The notes: a model not told the origin generated them from the sequence alone. A DNA stretch of 64,000 nt from Siphonodentalium dalli (GCA_032622095.1 CP136064.1:250353984-250417983); one strand, 5' to 3'; positions 46,799 to 59,109 are shown, counted from the stretch's first letter. A program made the numbers and translations.

Positions 46799-47763
46799 AT
46801 GGCTACCGATAGAATAACTCTTGGTGAGCTCCAGGGTGACAATTACAATTTCGCATCTATTTATAAGGGAGATGACTGCGATGAAAGCACCATTTATGAC
46901 ATAATTAATCATTCTTCAGAATATTACGCTCCATCAAAAATAAAAGAAAAAATACCATCTAATGGGAAGACGAAGACCTTTCTGGGTCTAAACTGTCGAA
47001 GTTTGAAGGCAAACTGGAACTCGTTTGTAGGTCTTCTCTGCAACATTCAACCACAGTCATGCGGAAACATATTCGATGTTATCGCACTCCCCGAAGTCTT
47101 TAAAATTAGAGATACTCACTCATTAGAAGGGTACCACCCCTTTGAATATAAATCTAGACCAGATGATGACGATGGACACGGAGGCATCGGACTCTTTATA
47201 AAAAGCAATCTAAAATATAAACTGCGTCCTGATCTGTCGATATTTATTCCCCATGTAATCGAAACTTTGTTTGTAGAAATACACCCAGGAAAGAATAATT
47301 CGTATGTCGTTGGATCCATATACAGACCAAATAGTGCTCCATTAGCTGACATCTCGGAATTTTCGGACCAACTTGATAATATTATTATAAAAATAAACGA
47401 ATCTAATTCTAAAGCATATCTTATAGGTGACTACAACATTGACTTATTACACACAAATAATCATAATAAAACCAGTGAATTCGTTAGCAAAATGTTCGAA
47501 CGAGGATTAATACCATTGATAACCAAACCAACGAGGGTAACTGAGTTCTCAGCAACTTTAATTGATCATATATACACAAATAACATATTAAACTGTAAAT
47601 TCACCAGCGGAATAATACTAACAGACGTTTCCGATCACTTTGGTACGTTCCATATTGAGACCAATACTACATGCGAAACATTGTCAGAAAATAACTCAAC
47701 GCTAATACCAACTCGGATAATGTCAGAAAAAAACTTCAGAAAGTTTAAAAGTATACTAAACAG
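46799..47763 (+). pseudogene. LINE ORF2, endonuclease part (interrupted)
   Basis: The first ATG is at 46799. An apurinic-like (EEP) endonuclease domain spans roughly residues 60-290: 'FLGLNCRSLKANW' (Asn site), 'DVIALPEVFK' (catalytic Glu), 'VVGSIYRPN', 'YLIGDYNIDLL' (GDxN), 'LIDHIYTN' and 'TDVSDHFG' (SDH, catalytic His). These motifs are those of non-LTR retrotransposons that nick target DNA for reverse transcription. The frame is cut at 47763 by the 559-bp insertion; downstream coding resumes at 48333 in a frame that would be continuous without it. Confidence 0.92.
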
Positions 47764-48322
47764 GGGGGGGGGGGGGTGAAAAAAAACATTCCGGCACGTA
47801 TGCCGGGGTGGGTGGGTGGTCAAAGCCACCAACAAGCAATTTTTTCCGCAACTAAAAAAAAAAAATTCCTGCTTGTTTTTTAGTGTTTTGGCAATGAGTT
47901 GGGCTTCAAACCCACTTTGAATGAGAGAAATAATGTAATTCTAACTGTAAACTGACTGCAGGCAGTTATCGTGTTGTATTTTGTTGCAAATTTTGAAATC
48001 CAAGATGGCCGCTGGCAGCCATGTTTTTTTGGCCGAATGACCTCAAAATGACTCATTCCTATTTACATGTCCATGTTAACATCCATGATAAATAGTATGC
48101 ACAGAAATTCATATACAGCTGTTTACAGTGAATTTTACCCCGCAAATCTCTGTTTTAGTGTTAAAATGGGGGGGGGGGTGGGTGGGTGTAAAAAAATGGT
48201 CGGAAAAAAACTGCCGAAAACGGAAAAAAATTTGGCGGTGAGGGTGGGTGGGTACAAAAAATGATCGAAAGGGAAAAAATGCCATACGTGCCTGAATTTT
48301 TTTTCCGACCCCCCCCCCCCTG
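47764..48322. mobile_element. 559-bp inverted-repeat element with G-tract ends inside the LINE
   Basis: The left end is a run of G, then 'tgaaaaaaaacattccggca' and 'cgtatgcc'; the right end is its inverse ('ggcatacgtgcctgaa'-like, T run, C run). The 10-bp direct repeat TACTAAACAG (47754-47763, 48323-48332) flanks it. At about 47990-48096 it holds one diverged monomer of the 34.4-40.8 kb satellite ('aagatggccgctggcagcca', 'ggccgaatgacctcaaaatg'). No coding capacity. A 9-10-bp duplication suggests a Mutator-like mechanism (inference). Confidence 0.85.
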
Positions 48323-49947
48323 TACTAAACAGCTATTCGTTTGAAGAAGTATTCAGATGCCGAGATGTTAATCTCGCATATAACTCGTTCCTTAATATTT
48401 ATTCACTTGCTCAAGAGGAGGCATTTCCCTTAATAACCAAAAAACTACCAAATAAATATATTAAACGCGAACCTTGGATGACAACGGGTCTACTAAAATC
48501 GTCAATAGAAAAACATAAAATATATATAAAAAAATTAAAAATTCCAACCAACCAAAACATTGACAAATATAAGAATTACTGTCGAATATACAATCAGCTA
48601 AGAAGAAAATGTAAAAACCAATATTACGACCATGCACTAAAAGAAAACCAATCTAACATGAGACGAACATGGTCAATATTGAAAGACGCATTAAAGATGT
48701 CTCATGACACACTTAAAATTCCAACTGAATTCCTAGTAAATGGAACCACGAACATAACCGACCCAATATCGATAGCATGTACTTTCAACAACTACTTTTC
48801 AGACATAGGTCGAAAAATTAATAGCTCAATTTCACCTCGACCAGGTTTGGACTTTACAACTTACTTATCGAATAACAACAAATCGAATTTCTTCATGTTT
48901 CCTACAAATTCAGATGAAGTGCTCAAGTTGAGTTCAAATTTATCCAGCAAGTCATCTACGGACTTCAATAATGTTTCTGTAAAGTTAATGAAACGAACAA
49001 TTAATGAAACCGTCGACCCGCTAACCCATATTTTCAATCTTTCCTTCACACAAGGTGTTGTACCAGAGCAAATGAAAATTTCAAAAATTGTGCCAATCTA
49101 TAAAAACGGTGATCTCGATCGAATTGAGAACTACAGACCCATCAGTATTTTACCAGCATTCTCCAAAATGCTGGAAAAACTAATGTATCAGCGGCTATCA
49201 TCTTTTTTGACCGAGCATCATATACTACACGAAAACCAATATGGTTTTCGTAAAAACCACTCTACTGTCCACCCCCTGATCCACCTTCTAGACGAAGTTG
49301 CGAATAGCAACGACAAAAAAACCCGTGACTCATCATTGGCTGTCTTCATAGACCTATCAAAGGCATTTGACACAATTAATCATGATATTTTACTCCACAA
49401 ATTAAAGCACAATGGAATACGCGGCTTAGCATACGAATGGTTTAAAAGCTACCTATCGGAACGAAAACACTATGTTAATCTTAATGGAGTTAACTCTGGA
49501 ATGTTGGCAATGAAATATGGTGTACCACAAGGGTCCATTCTTGGACCCTTGTTATTTTTAGTTTACGTTAATGACATGCCGAAATGTACGTCCATTAAAC
49601 TCCTCTCATTCGCCGATGACACTACTATGTGTACATCAGGAAATAACTGTGGCAAGATGCAGAATACAATTAACGGAGAACTAGAAAAACTTTTTAGATG
49701 GTGTTTCAGCAACAACCTATCAATTAATGAGTCTAAGAGTAAATACATGCTCATACACCCCCAAAACAATGACTCAAAATGGAACGATATAAGGATACAA
49801 CTGAATCGTAAAGAACTTACCCGTGTTGGAAACCAATACAAAGAAAAATCTCTTAAATTTCTCGGAGTGATCATAGACGAGAACCTCACATTCAAGTATC
49901 ATATATCCATGATGACAAAAAAAATTCTCATGCCACATATTGCTTAA
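48323..49947 (+). pseudogene. LINE ORF2, reverse transcriptase part
   Basis: Open from 48333 to a stop at 49945-49947. Reverse transcriptase blocks in order: 'SKIVPIYKNGDLDRIENYRP' (RT1), 'ENQYGFRKNHST', 'AVFIDLSKAFDTINHDILL' (block A, first catalytic Asp), 'YGVPQGSILGPLLFLVYVND' (block B), 'LLSFADDTTM' (block C, FADD catalytic pair) and 'KFLGVIIDENLTFKYHI'. The layout fits Jockey/CR1/L2-group elements. A one-base slip in an A run near 49917-49924 ends this frame; the C-terminus continues in another frame from about 49923. Confidence 0.93.
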
Positions 49948-49949
49948 AC

Positions 49950-50495
49950 ATGGCAAAACGATTTCTCCCCAAAAACGCACTCAAAACCCTTTATTTCGCT
50001 CTCATTCACAGTCATCTCATGTACGGCTTAATAATATGGGGCCATGCAACTATAACAGGATCATTATTTAAGTTTCAAAAGAAAGCTATACGCATTATAT
50101 GCAAGACGAAATATCGTAGCCACACCGAACCACTTTTTAAGAAGGAAAAGATCCTCAAACTGCACGATCTATATCATCTCCAAATCGCATTATTTATGTA
50201 CAATTGGAAAAATAAAACTCTCCCATCATCATTCGAAAAAACATTCAAATATACACCCATATCTACAACTAGACAAGCCGGAAGCTTGATGATGACAAAA
50301 CCGAGAACAAATTTCTCACTAATACTTCCAAAACACGCTTTCCCCAATGTATGGAACTGTTTGAACGCTTCGCTCAGAAATTCTCCAAATAAAACACAAT
50401 TCAAAAAGTCTATCACCAATAATCTATTATCACAATATAGTAATGATACTATATGTAAAATTCGAGAATGTAAATCGTGCAGAGTAACAACTTGA
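49950..50495 (+). pseudogene. LINE ORF2, C-terminal part (frameshifted)
   Basis: Continues the reverse transcriptase protein after the A-run frameshift: 'ALKTLYFALIHSHLMYGLII' and 'ALFMYNWKNKTLP' are typical of the region after the thumb in CR1/Jockey-type proteins. It ends at TGA 50493-50495. The insertion upstream plus this frameshift make the copy inactive. Confidence 0.88.
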
Positions 50496-50884
50496 AATCA
50501 CTGACCTTGTTATTGACATGGCCCAACAATTATGAGTCACCCAGGCACCCTCACCTTTTTGGGGCGATTTAATAATACGTATATTTTCAGGCACGCGTAC
50601 ATAATTAGCTTAGCCCCAACATTAAACACATATTCGAATGTCAGACTGCCCTACAGGATAAGAAGATTTACCACTGACAAACCCTTCCACGCTCATCCTT
50701 GTTGTAAATACTCATTATTCAGCAATGAACGCTATCTCAATCATACATGTACCGTTATATTACAGGGGTGGCAGGACGACGGCCTGTATTGGCCATGCCA
50801 CCCCTGCACATGTAAATATGTATACATATAAATATATAACACTGTATTGTATTAATGTGCAAATAATCATTCAAACATTCAAAC

Positions 50885-51326
50885 ATAACATCGCGTTATT
50901 AACGGAGATTCGGCTTTGACCTATGATACCGGCATTTGGGAAAACGTGATATCGGACAAAAATATCCCTCAATGAATGCATATTATGGTCCCCGTGTGTT
51001 CGCCAATGACTCCTCTATATGATAAATGTATAACATGACGCAAAATTTCTAACATTTTCCCACAGAGACAAACGAAAGGTGGTAACATGTCAGAAAAATA
51101 GCATATTTTCACATTTCGGCGGCCATCTTGGCCGCCATATTGGATTCTGGTGTCGGATTTTTGTCTAATTTGTAAGGGTTGTTTATTAACATAACGAATC
51201 GAGCGGAAAAAAGACCGCATGTGCTATCATCTTACTATAATGGCGATCAAAGAGACCTGGTGCATTAAAAACAAATGGCCGCCATGATGGACGCCATCTT
51301 GTCTGGAGTCTCTGCGGCCACTTTTT
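50885..51326 (-). repeat. Giant palindrome, right arm, outer part
   Basis: The inverse of about 40820-41262, very similar throughout, ending in 'ctgcggccactttt'. Completes the right arm after the LINE-bearing insertion. Confidence 0.88.
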
Positions 51327-51480
51327 TTTCTTGTTAACAAGTGAAAAAATTAGAGGAGACATTAAGGAAGAAAATTAGTGGGGTGAAGTTAAGTCCTGGG
51401 GGGGGGGGTGCAGAGGTCGACCAATATCTCCTGGACTAATGGCAATAGCTCAAACATTGAAAGTAAGTTGAGTTAATAAC
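51327..51480. repeat. Satellite boundary modules
   Basis: 51327-51410 is the inverse of the 'cttcaccccactaattttct' module with its C-run at 35046-35130, and 'atggcaatagctcaaac' with 'agtaagttgagtt' repeats the array end at 40783-40818. So the giant palindrome is bordered on both sides by satellite-family sequence. Confidence 0.75.
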
Positions 51481-52337
51481 GCATAATTATATAGCATGTT
51501 ATTGTTAAGAGCGTACGCAGTGCTAGTAAACGAAAGCCGTGTTATTTTTGCAGTACATTACGTAAATAGTGTGCGATCATTTGGTGGTGAATGAGTCACA
51601 GTGAATCACTGTCCCCAAAAAAAAATTCACCACGGTGTTGAGTGTTTTGCTTATCACTCACGATTGACGTGATGTATATAAACAAAAGCTGGGCTCGCAC
51701 AAGTGTTTTTGTGGATACAATCGTATTCCTACTACCATTATACTATACTATTAGTATATTCTTGAGGAAATTAAAAAAAATCGGTAACTCGTATTTCTAA
51801 ATGATTACCTACAACCAAGACCATCCGTGTCTTTAATAAACAAAGGTATACGTTCAATATCGATTATCGATCAACCCTCATCTTCAAATAAACTTGCTTT
51901 TTCGTTGCGAAGAAGCCATCTAAACGATTCAAAATGAATTATTTCGCTAGCTAATCCGTGATTTTTACAAGAAAGGTTTTAATTTGGAACTTAAAAAAAG
52001 GTCGCTGACCAAAATGTCACCCCGAAGAAGATAGCAGGTTTGAAGGATATATGGATTTCAGATCCCTGTACTACAAACTGTAGGAGGAACTGATTTTACC
52101 AATATGATACAAAGTGCATATTCACTAAATATGTTGCACACAATTCAATGTGTCGAGAAAGGGTCGATAACTCTAAAATAAAACGAGAGGCCGATCACGA
52201 TCGGCAGATGTTAACCCATCCCTTGGCGATAGTAAGTTACTCTGATCGGAATCATAAACGAGAGTTTTGATGTTGAATTATAGAGTATACTGTTATGTAC
52301 TATTATAGACAATGTACCTAACACAAATTATTGGAAT
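51481..52337. other. No gene recognised
   Basis: AT-rich. I see no supported frame or repeat partner. Confidence 0.35.
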
Positions 52338-52413
52338 TTATGGGTCACTCACATTTATATAAGAGAATGCACTGGAACAGGATCTGTAATGCTGCAGAAC
52401 CACAGCATTGGGT
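52338..52413. mobile_element. End fragment of the double-hairpin MITE variant
   Basis: 'tataagagaatgcactgg' and 'taatgctgcagaaccacagc' then 'gggttaaa' match the right end of 18821-19074. Confidence 0.55.
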
Positions 52414-53030
52414 TAAATGTGAAAAGGTGACCTGGACATGGAATACTTGGTCAAGAGATTTAAATTTAAGTTTACAGTGATAATGTGTCAAATTCTACCC
52501 ACAACAGCCATCAAGATAAACACCTCACTGCTGACCCATCAGTATCAATTATACAGCAGAGCTGTCAACAAATCACAATCATTGCTTATGTTCAAGGCTG
52601 GCATCTCTATGAAACCAATAACATTTATAATGACCTCAAACCTTCTGTAGAGTGATGTTCTAGTCTACTGTTAACAGCATGTGATGTGTATTGTTGAAAC
52701 TTTTTTTTAAATTAGATACCATAGCTTTCTTTATCTGCTCATTGGCATAAGAGACATCAGAAAATAATATAACCATATTAAACCAAATTTGGTGTGCTGA
52801 CTCAGGGTACCCTTGTCGGAGTTATAATGGTGTTAGTTTTTCAAATTTTAATTTTTCAAATTTTGTTAGTAGTAACTTTAAAAAACATTTTATTTTTAAT
52901 TATTATAAAAAAACTATTTTATTATTTTTGTTTGTTATTTATTTATTTATTCATTTATTTATTTTATGTTAAATTGAGCAAGAAATTAAAACTAAATATT
53001 TTTTTTATTTTGTTTAGAGTGAATATTTTT
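52414..53030. other. No gene recognised
   Basis: Includes a T-rich low-complexity block at about 52850-53010 whose open frame is compositional. Confidence 0.4.
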
Positions 53031-54175
53031 TTCGAAAAAGGGCCATAACTCACTTAAAATAGTCTGATCAAACCTATATTCGAACTCGACCTGTCTTTTG
53101 TGCTGAAAAATTCATATAAAAGTTTGGTTCCGATCAGATAGAAAATGTTTGAGTTATCGCACCATGCGTAAAGTGTCTACGTGCAGACAGACGGGCGGAC
53201 GGACTAACGATGAGTGCATTGGGTGCCAATGAGTGGTCAATCCGGATATTGATACTATGTTTTAATACCATACTATGCTATGAGTAAACATAAAAATTAG
53301 TCATTTGTGGGTAAGTATCAATTTTCCCATCTCCACTAGCATGGGCATGTATGTGATTTTTGTGAAACACTGGACAAACATGACAGATTATGCGATAAAA
53401 CACAATTTATTCCCTATGAGTTTTCTATTGCCAGCCATCTTTCCTGACATAGAGACCTCCTCAGAAACCCAGGCTAACCGTGCAAATTAATTACATGGAG
53501 CTCTTATCTCTCTAGAGGTATAAAGTATCTGTGGTTACCCTCACACTGATGGCTAAAAATAACTCTATTTCCCATAATACAGATTACTGCTTGTCTCTTT
53601 CTCTAAGGAGTTAAACTTCATACCACTGGTAATTAATTGTAGACTGCTAGGGTTGTCTGTTCAATTCTTAGTTGAAAAAGGGCCATAACTCCATTAAAAA
53701 TATCGGATCAAATCCATATTCGAACTCGATCTGTATTTTGAGTTGAGAAACTCACATACAAATTTTGGTTCCTATCAGTTGAGAAATGGTTTATTTATGG
53801 ACGCATGTATGAATTCTATGCCAAAGGGCCACAACTCCATTAAAAAATATCAGATTCAAACCCATATTCGAACTCGATATGTATTTTGGGCTGAAAAACT
53901 CGCATACCAGATTTGGTGCCGGTCAGATAATTGTTTTTTTGAGTTATGGCAGCATGCATGAATTCTAAGTCGAAAAAGGGCCATAACTCCGTAAACAAAA
54001 CTCGGATCAAACCCATATTCGAACTCGATCTGTATTTGGTGCTGAGAAATTCATATACAAAATTTGGTTCCGATTAGATAGAAAATATTTCAGTTATCGC
54101 ACCATGCGTAAATTGTCTACAGACAGACGGACGGACTAACGACGAGTGGTCAATCCGGACAACGACACTATGTTT
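53030..54175. repeat. Tandem dispersed repeat, ~140-bp units
   Basis: Units with 'aaagggccataactccNt', 'cccatattcgaactcgatct', 'tttggttccgatcagat' and closing 'agacagacggacggactaac'. Four main units near 53036, 53680, 53822 and 53975. Open frames here are repeat-derived. Confidence 0.75.
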
Positions 54176-54189
54176 ACCATACTATGTTA

Positions 54190-54605
54190 TGGGTAAACAT
54201 AAAAAAACATAAAACATTTCTATGTCGAAAAATGGCAATAACTCCACCAAAATGACAGCGACTGGACTCAAAATCGTAGGTGAACAGGTTCCCATGATGG
54301 CTGACATCTGTGCCAAGTTAGAAAAAATTGACTGGAAAATGACGGAATACAGACTTGGACAAAAGATGCATCCCAGGATGTTAGATTCTATGTCGAAAAT
54401 GGTAATAACTCCGCCAAAATGAATCCGACCGAACTCAAAATAGCAGGTGCGCAGGTTCCTATCCTGGTTGATAGATGCCAAGTTAAAAAGAAATTGACCA
54501 GAAAATGACAGAATATAGGCTCGGACAATGTTCCGGGCATCCGGACGGACACACACGGACGGACGATGGTCATTACTATAGTCCTCCGACGGAATGTCGG
54601 GGACA
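54190..54605. repeat. Second dispersed repeat, two ~180-bp units
   Basis: 'tctatgtcgaaaaatggc', 'taactccNccaaaatga' and 'gccaagttaaaa' occur twice (from 54218 and 54386), ending in 'cacacacggacggacgatgg'. The minus-strand open frame 54182-54673 overlaps it and is not credible as a gene. Confidence 0.65.
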
Positions 54606-55900
54606 AAACAGAACAGGTTAAGCAAAAATATAAATTTTGACTCATCTGGCTTTCCGTAGGTAGAGAAGCTCACCTGAGATTTTCTTTTCTTCTTGAGTCT
54701 CTTCGTTTGAGGAAAGATGGCCCATATGGGTCTATATATTCGTACTCATATACATGTTAATTGAGTCCAGGTCGCAAACGACAGCATGAATGCGAACTAT
54801 CCAGCTTCCATGAATCAATAACCTGATACCGCACACTTTATTATTGACTGGCAGAATAACTTCAATGAGCGTTGGAACGCACTATACGGAACGCCGGTTT
54901 GTATTGCACTAAATAAGATTTCAAGCAAACAGTATGATGGAATAGAATGGAATGGGACTGGAGTGAAGAATGGTATGAAATTACACGAAGTGGAATGGAA
55001 TATGAATGGTTGTGAAAAATTGGATTTATTATTATTATATCTAGGTCTGTCGAATTATTATTCACACCAGTCGACATTGCCTATTAGGCTATTGCCCGCA
55101 TGAACTGAGTTAACGATCCACGAGATGCGTTAAACCACAATACACTTGACAAAATCACATAACGACTTCTGCATTGCGCATTATGCCGCCATAAACCATC
55201 CGACGTGGACGAAGCTGGTTCTATATATACACGATAAGCGTGAGTTTGTGGTTCACATTGGATGGTAACATGATTCGTGTATCTGGGCGTTTTTGTGGTT
55301 ATTTTCCTGTAAAATTAACCCTCTGTGTTGTCAGCCTCCACTAATATCACAGTGGTGCAAGATCGGTGGAGAAAACGGTGGAGAGTTTCAAGATTGCGAC
55401 GGACAAAAGTAGCATAAGGTACTTGGTTCAAACCAATGAACGTTTCTCTCATTTAACAATTCATTTCACTACGACAAAGTTGTACGGGCAGTCGAATTGT
55501 GTGTGGAATCTATTCGGCATGTTGTTCAATTGATATTAAGTATTTTAAGTTTGCTAGAAAGGTCAACATTTGGTGAATGTTTTTGTTTACATTTTGAGGT
55601 GGCGAGATTCGTACATTTTTGTGTATAAACTGTGAATCCGACGGGATTCAGACGGAATTCTAACGGTTGTGTTTGCTAGAGGATATGAAGTTACACGAGT
55701 AATGGAATTTATACTTAACATCACACATAGGACTAATTAAATTGGCAAAAATGAAATTATTTTCCGAATTGTCAAAATGGCGGTGTAGATGAAGACAATT
55801 TACACAATAATGATGACGGTGTAGAGTACAATATTTATTTTAAAACATTAAAGGGTCCAGTATGATGGTGTAGAGTATTTACTAAATTCATATACATGGA
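54606..55900. other. No gene recognised
   Basis: Contains a 'gaatggaatggga'-type stretch (54938-55010) and no supported exon. Confidence 0.35.
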
Positions 55901-55904
55901 TGTA

Positions 55905-56060
55905 ATTATAAGCAATCAACGTCGTTTGTGATGTAATTTCGGGCGTAGACCTATATATTAGTGTCAGGCATGCAATTTCGGCCTCTGACACCTACATTGG
56001 CCTATATACATAAATGACATCGCAAACGACGTTGATTCCATAATTATATTGTCTAACGCA
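55905..56060. repeat. Imperfect palindrome
   Basis: 'caatcaacgtcgtttgtgat' (about 55915) is mirrored by 'catcgcaaacgacgttgatt' (about 56018), with 'tgtcaggcatgcaattt' at the turn. 'aaacattaaagggtccagt' lies both before (55845) and after (56133), suggesting a related larger repeat. Confidence 0.65.
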
Positions 56061-56401
56061 CAGAGCAAAAATATACCATCAATTTGCATTTATGCTCGGA
56101 AAAGTCTTTTTATTGAAACCTAATGAATTTAAAAACATTAAAGGGTCCAGTTGGATTGTATCGGTGTCCGGTGATCATGGATGAAGGTCATGAAGACCAT
56201 GCTTCTATAGTGGAATTTATCAATAGGACTATATACTAGCCATATGCCTACTTAATAGAGATGACAAACATAAGAAATTATGTTTTATTTAAGAGTAATT
56301 TGGGATCTTATTTGGACTCTTTCGCCACGTCCCTGTCTACACATATTGAACTTTGCTCTCCATAACCTTACTTGTGATTGTTTTTTTCTTTTTTTTTTCA
56401 G

Positions 56402-56905
56402 AATTGAAGCAATGGAAGAATCCGTCAACGAAGAATCAGACTCAACGTCCCAGACATGTGTGTGCATATTGTGCACAGGCATGTCTAAATTCCTTCCAAC
56501 AGGAAAAATCACGACAATACACACACAAATTCACAACCACTCTCGTGTGGTGATTGTGGCCAAAAGTTTATTGAGAAACATGTGTTGCTTGCACATCGTG
56601 TAAAGCACGGTGATGGATCTAAATTTGAATGCGACAAATTCCCCAAATGTTTTTCTCGCAAGTACGCTTTGAATCACCATATAGAAAGTCACCAAATTGG
56701 AAAGTGGCACACTTGTGATAAATGCGGTTCTGTATTTGCCAGGAAGGAATCACACGAAATCTGCACACGGCAATGACGTCCTGCATCGATGCCGCAGATG
56801 CGGGAATGCATATAGCTGGCGTGCAGCCCTGGCTGCACACATTGACAGGTGTCACTCACAGGTCCCTGGCACAATAGACCCCAACCACCCAAAGACATAT
56901 ATATA
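56402..56905 (+). pseudogene. C2H2 zinc-finger exon, frameshifted
   Basis: A strong acceptor (long T run then cag at 56399-56401) precedes the exon. Fingers appear in successive frames: 'HVCAYCAQACLNSF', then 'CGDCGQKFIEKHVLLAHRVK' (complete C-x2-C-x12-H-x3-H), then 'CDKFPKCFSRKYALNHHIES' where the second Cys is Phe, then 'CDKCGSVFARKES' cut before its His pair, and 'CRRCGNAYSWRAALAAHIDR' with CH next. The frame changes near 56545 and again near 56750. Such proteins bind DNA in the nucleus; this copy cannot make one continuous protein unless the assembly has indels. Confidence 0.75.
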
Positions 56906-56959
56906 AGACTTATATATATGTCTTTGAGTGGTTGGGGTCAATTGTGCCAGGGACCTGTG
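56857..56959. repeat. ~50-bp-arm palindrome at the end of the zinc-finger exon
   Basis: 'cacaggtccctggcacaat' is mirrored by 'attgtgccagggacctgtg', with 'gaccccaaccacNcaaagac' and 'atatataag' inside, centre near 56908. The last codons of the zinc-finger frame run into it. Confidence 0.85.
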
Positions 56960-57719
56960 GATAAACAGGAAGGGCAACAAATATATTTTATTCCTGGACA
57001 CGGTGAAATTCTCTATGCTAATATGCTATGCTTTAATCTCTGCGACATGAATTCACAGGAAATGGGTTACTCGCTGGCTCCTCTGGCTGTGACACTTTTC
57101 CACTTTTAAGCTTTTGTTTGAGATGTACGCGGTCTTCTAAATCTAATTGATGATCCCTGCAATGGAGTATCATACCCATGCTTTGAATTAAATTGTATGT
57201 CTATTAATTGTAGCCATGGCATAAGTTTTTTTTACGAAGAATGCCATGATTGTGACATTCGACTAGAGCTTCAGTTGATTCACCAAGCATACATTATCAT
57301 GAAACATTACCAATTTGGGACCAAAATATCTTATTGTGGAGTTTTAATTTATATTAAGATCACACATCCTTGTGGTCTGTGGTGTTTGAAGTGGTTTGTT
57401 ATGCATATCTAATCGAACGTCACCGGTCATTTTTCATAAAATATATCTACCTATTGCACCGCGCATTCCCCTGTAGATTATCTCAATGTCGGGGCCAAAT
57501 ATGACTTTTTCGGGGCAATTATATAATTTTGTTTTCTGCTTGTTTCACTCTTTCAATTTCGATCCAATTCCAATAATAACGTACCTGTCGTCAAACAATT
57601 ATTATGGTTTGTATGGTTTTCGGAAACATGATACACTGGTATCCATCCCAATGAAACAATTTCTCTCTCAATTTATTTACCAGAATATGAAAGAAAAGGG
57701 ATTTTTCGTGTTCTCCAAA
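56960..57719. other. No gene recognised
   Basis: Open frames 57197-57412 and 57486-57830 lack motifs and splice context. Confidence 0.35.
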
Positions 57720-57723
57720 TTAA

Positions 57724-58167
57724 AGGTACTCAATCCGATTCGTTGGTCCCATTATCATCAGATTCCAACAACAACAATGTTTTGGAAATGCCGTTTCAGT
57801 TATCAGAATCGATTAATTGCCAAAAATTAATGCTAACCACAGTCAATTATATTATAAAATTGCCCAAAACCTGTTATTTATCAACATTATGTTCAACTAA
57901 ATTTTGACAATTTGTCAAATATCTGACACAAAAAGGCCACTTGATTTTAGAGTTATCCATCTTCATCCGCAATTTGGTCCGAGAAGTCTTCTCTCGACTT
58001 TTACTGGGCCACTAAATATTCCAGGTGGAGAAAAATAATAGATTTTAAAAATCGATATCTGATCACTCTGAGCTTTGATGGGTGGGTACCTCGACTCGAA
58101 TCAAATATTTTTCACCCCGAAGACAAATAAATAGTAATTAAGGGGCGCTTAATCGGATTGAGTACCT
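57724..58167. mobile_element. TTAA element, AGGTACTCAATCCGA family, copy
   Basis: TTAA at 57720-57723 and 58168-58171. Ends AGGTACTCAATCCGATTCG and inverse; right arm with 'gagctttgatgggtggg'. The left arm is more diverged. Confidence 0.8.
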
Positions 58168-58171
58168 TTAA

Positions 58172-59109
58172 TGGTCATTATTAGGCAAGTGACATCATAT
58201 CATTATATTAAGCAGGCGGGAATAGCTACTGGGGTGTAGAATTATGATAAGCCATGACATCCATGCATATACCTTAGCCGGATCGCAGAAACATATAGCA
58301 CATCTGCTACGTCTTGAGAACTGGATGAAAATGACAGCTTTCGATTATGGCCATTTGTATTAGTATATCACGATTTTCCTCAACACCACCATGTCTATAT
58401 ATCATCTACAGTTCTACACCATCATCGTGTATTTCATCAACACCATCATTAGTCATTGCTATTCGCAGTAATCAGGCAACATTCTACACCGTCATAAATA
58501 TTCATCTACACCGCCAAAAATGGTTGATTGTATTGAGGTAAATTCAACCGATTTTGAAGGTGACCATGCGAAGTAACTTACTCCTGTGTATCTAGAACCG
58601 TCAAATATACACTCCGGTGACGGTTCATGGCCATTAACAACATCCTGACCGACTAATACGATAAAACAACAATTTAATTCCACCTCAAATGCTAGCAATT
58701 TCATGAATGTGGGATTCGAACCTGTTTCTAACATTAACAGTGAAGAAAAACGTCAATTATTTTTGCACCCCCCCCCCCCCCCCCCTAACAGCCAATTTAA
58801 AACCAGTAAAGTTGTGGAAATGTGCGGTTACTACTCTCCTAAATATACCACTAATACAACGATTTCCAATGCAGATACTCATCAAAACATACATCCTCCG
58901 CCAAATTGGATCATCTACACCGTTATTCATAAATCCTTTCATGATGTTGTTGCCTGAATAATACATTGAGATTGACCGAATGCACGTGTGTACACATGGT
59001 GAACAAATATGAGCACCGATAAGCAATATCGCTAATTATAGCATGCACATATATATATAACGTTAACAAGGAAAGTTAACTTTGCAAGCATATGTAAGAA
59101 TTGTTCCGC
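58172..59109. other. No gene recognised; C-run at 58770-58785
   Basis: Words such as 'catctacaccgccaaaaatg' (58502) are the inverse of 'aaaatggcggtgtagatgaa' (55772), so this stretch shares a dispersed piece with 55.7 kb. No exon supported. Confidence 0.4.

Larger units (their letters stand above)
45209..50884 (+). mobile_element. LINE-containing insertion in the right palindrome arm
   Basis: A 5.7-kb segment absent from the left arm, with ATAA on both sides (45205-45208, 50885-50888). It carries a LINE with endonuclease and reverse transcriptase and ends in 'attcaaacattcaaac', a short 3' tandem tail as in CR1-group LINEs. Whether the tandem repeats at its 5' side belong to the same element is not certain. 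A short hairpin 'caggggtggca'/'tgccacccctg' lies in the 3' part (50764-50806). Confidence 0.8.

Noticed and set aside
40820-51326. Polinton/Maverick element
   Set aside because: Long inverted ends would fit, but no DNA polymerase B, integrase or capsid-like frame is visible and flanking 6-bp duplications do not match.
54182-54673. 163-codon minus-strand gene
   Set aside because: It overlaps two tandem repeat units with a 'cggacggacgatgg' tail; no domain is visible.
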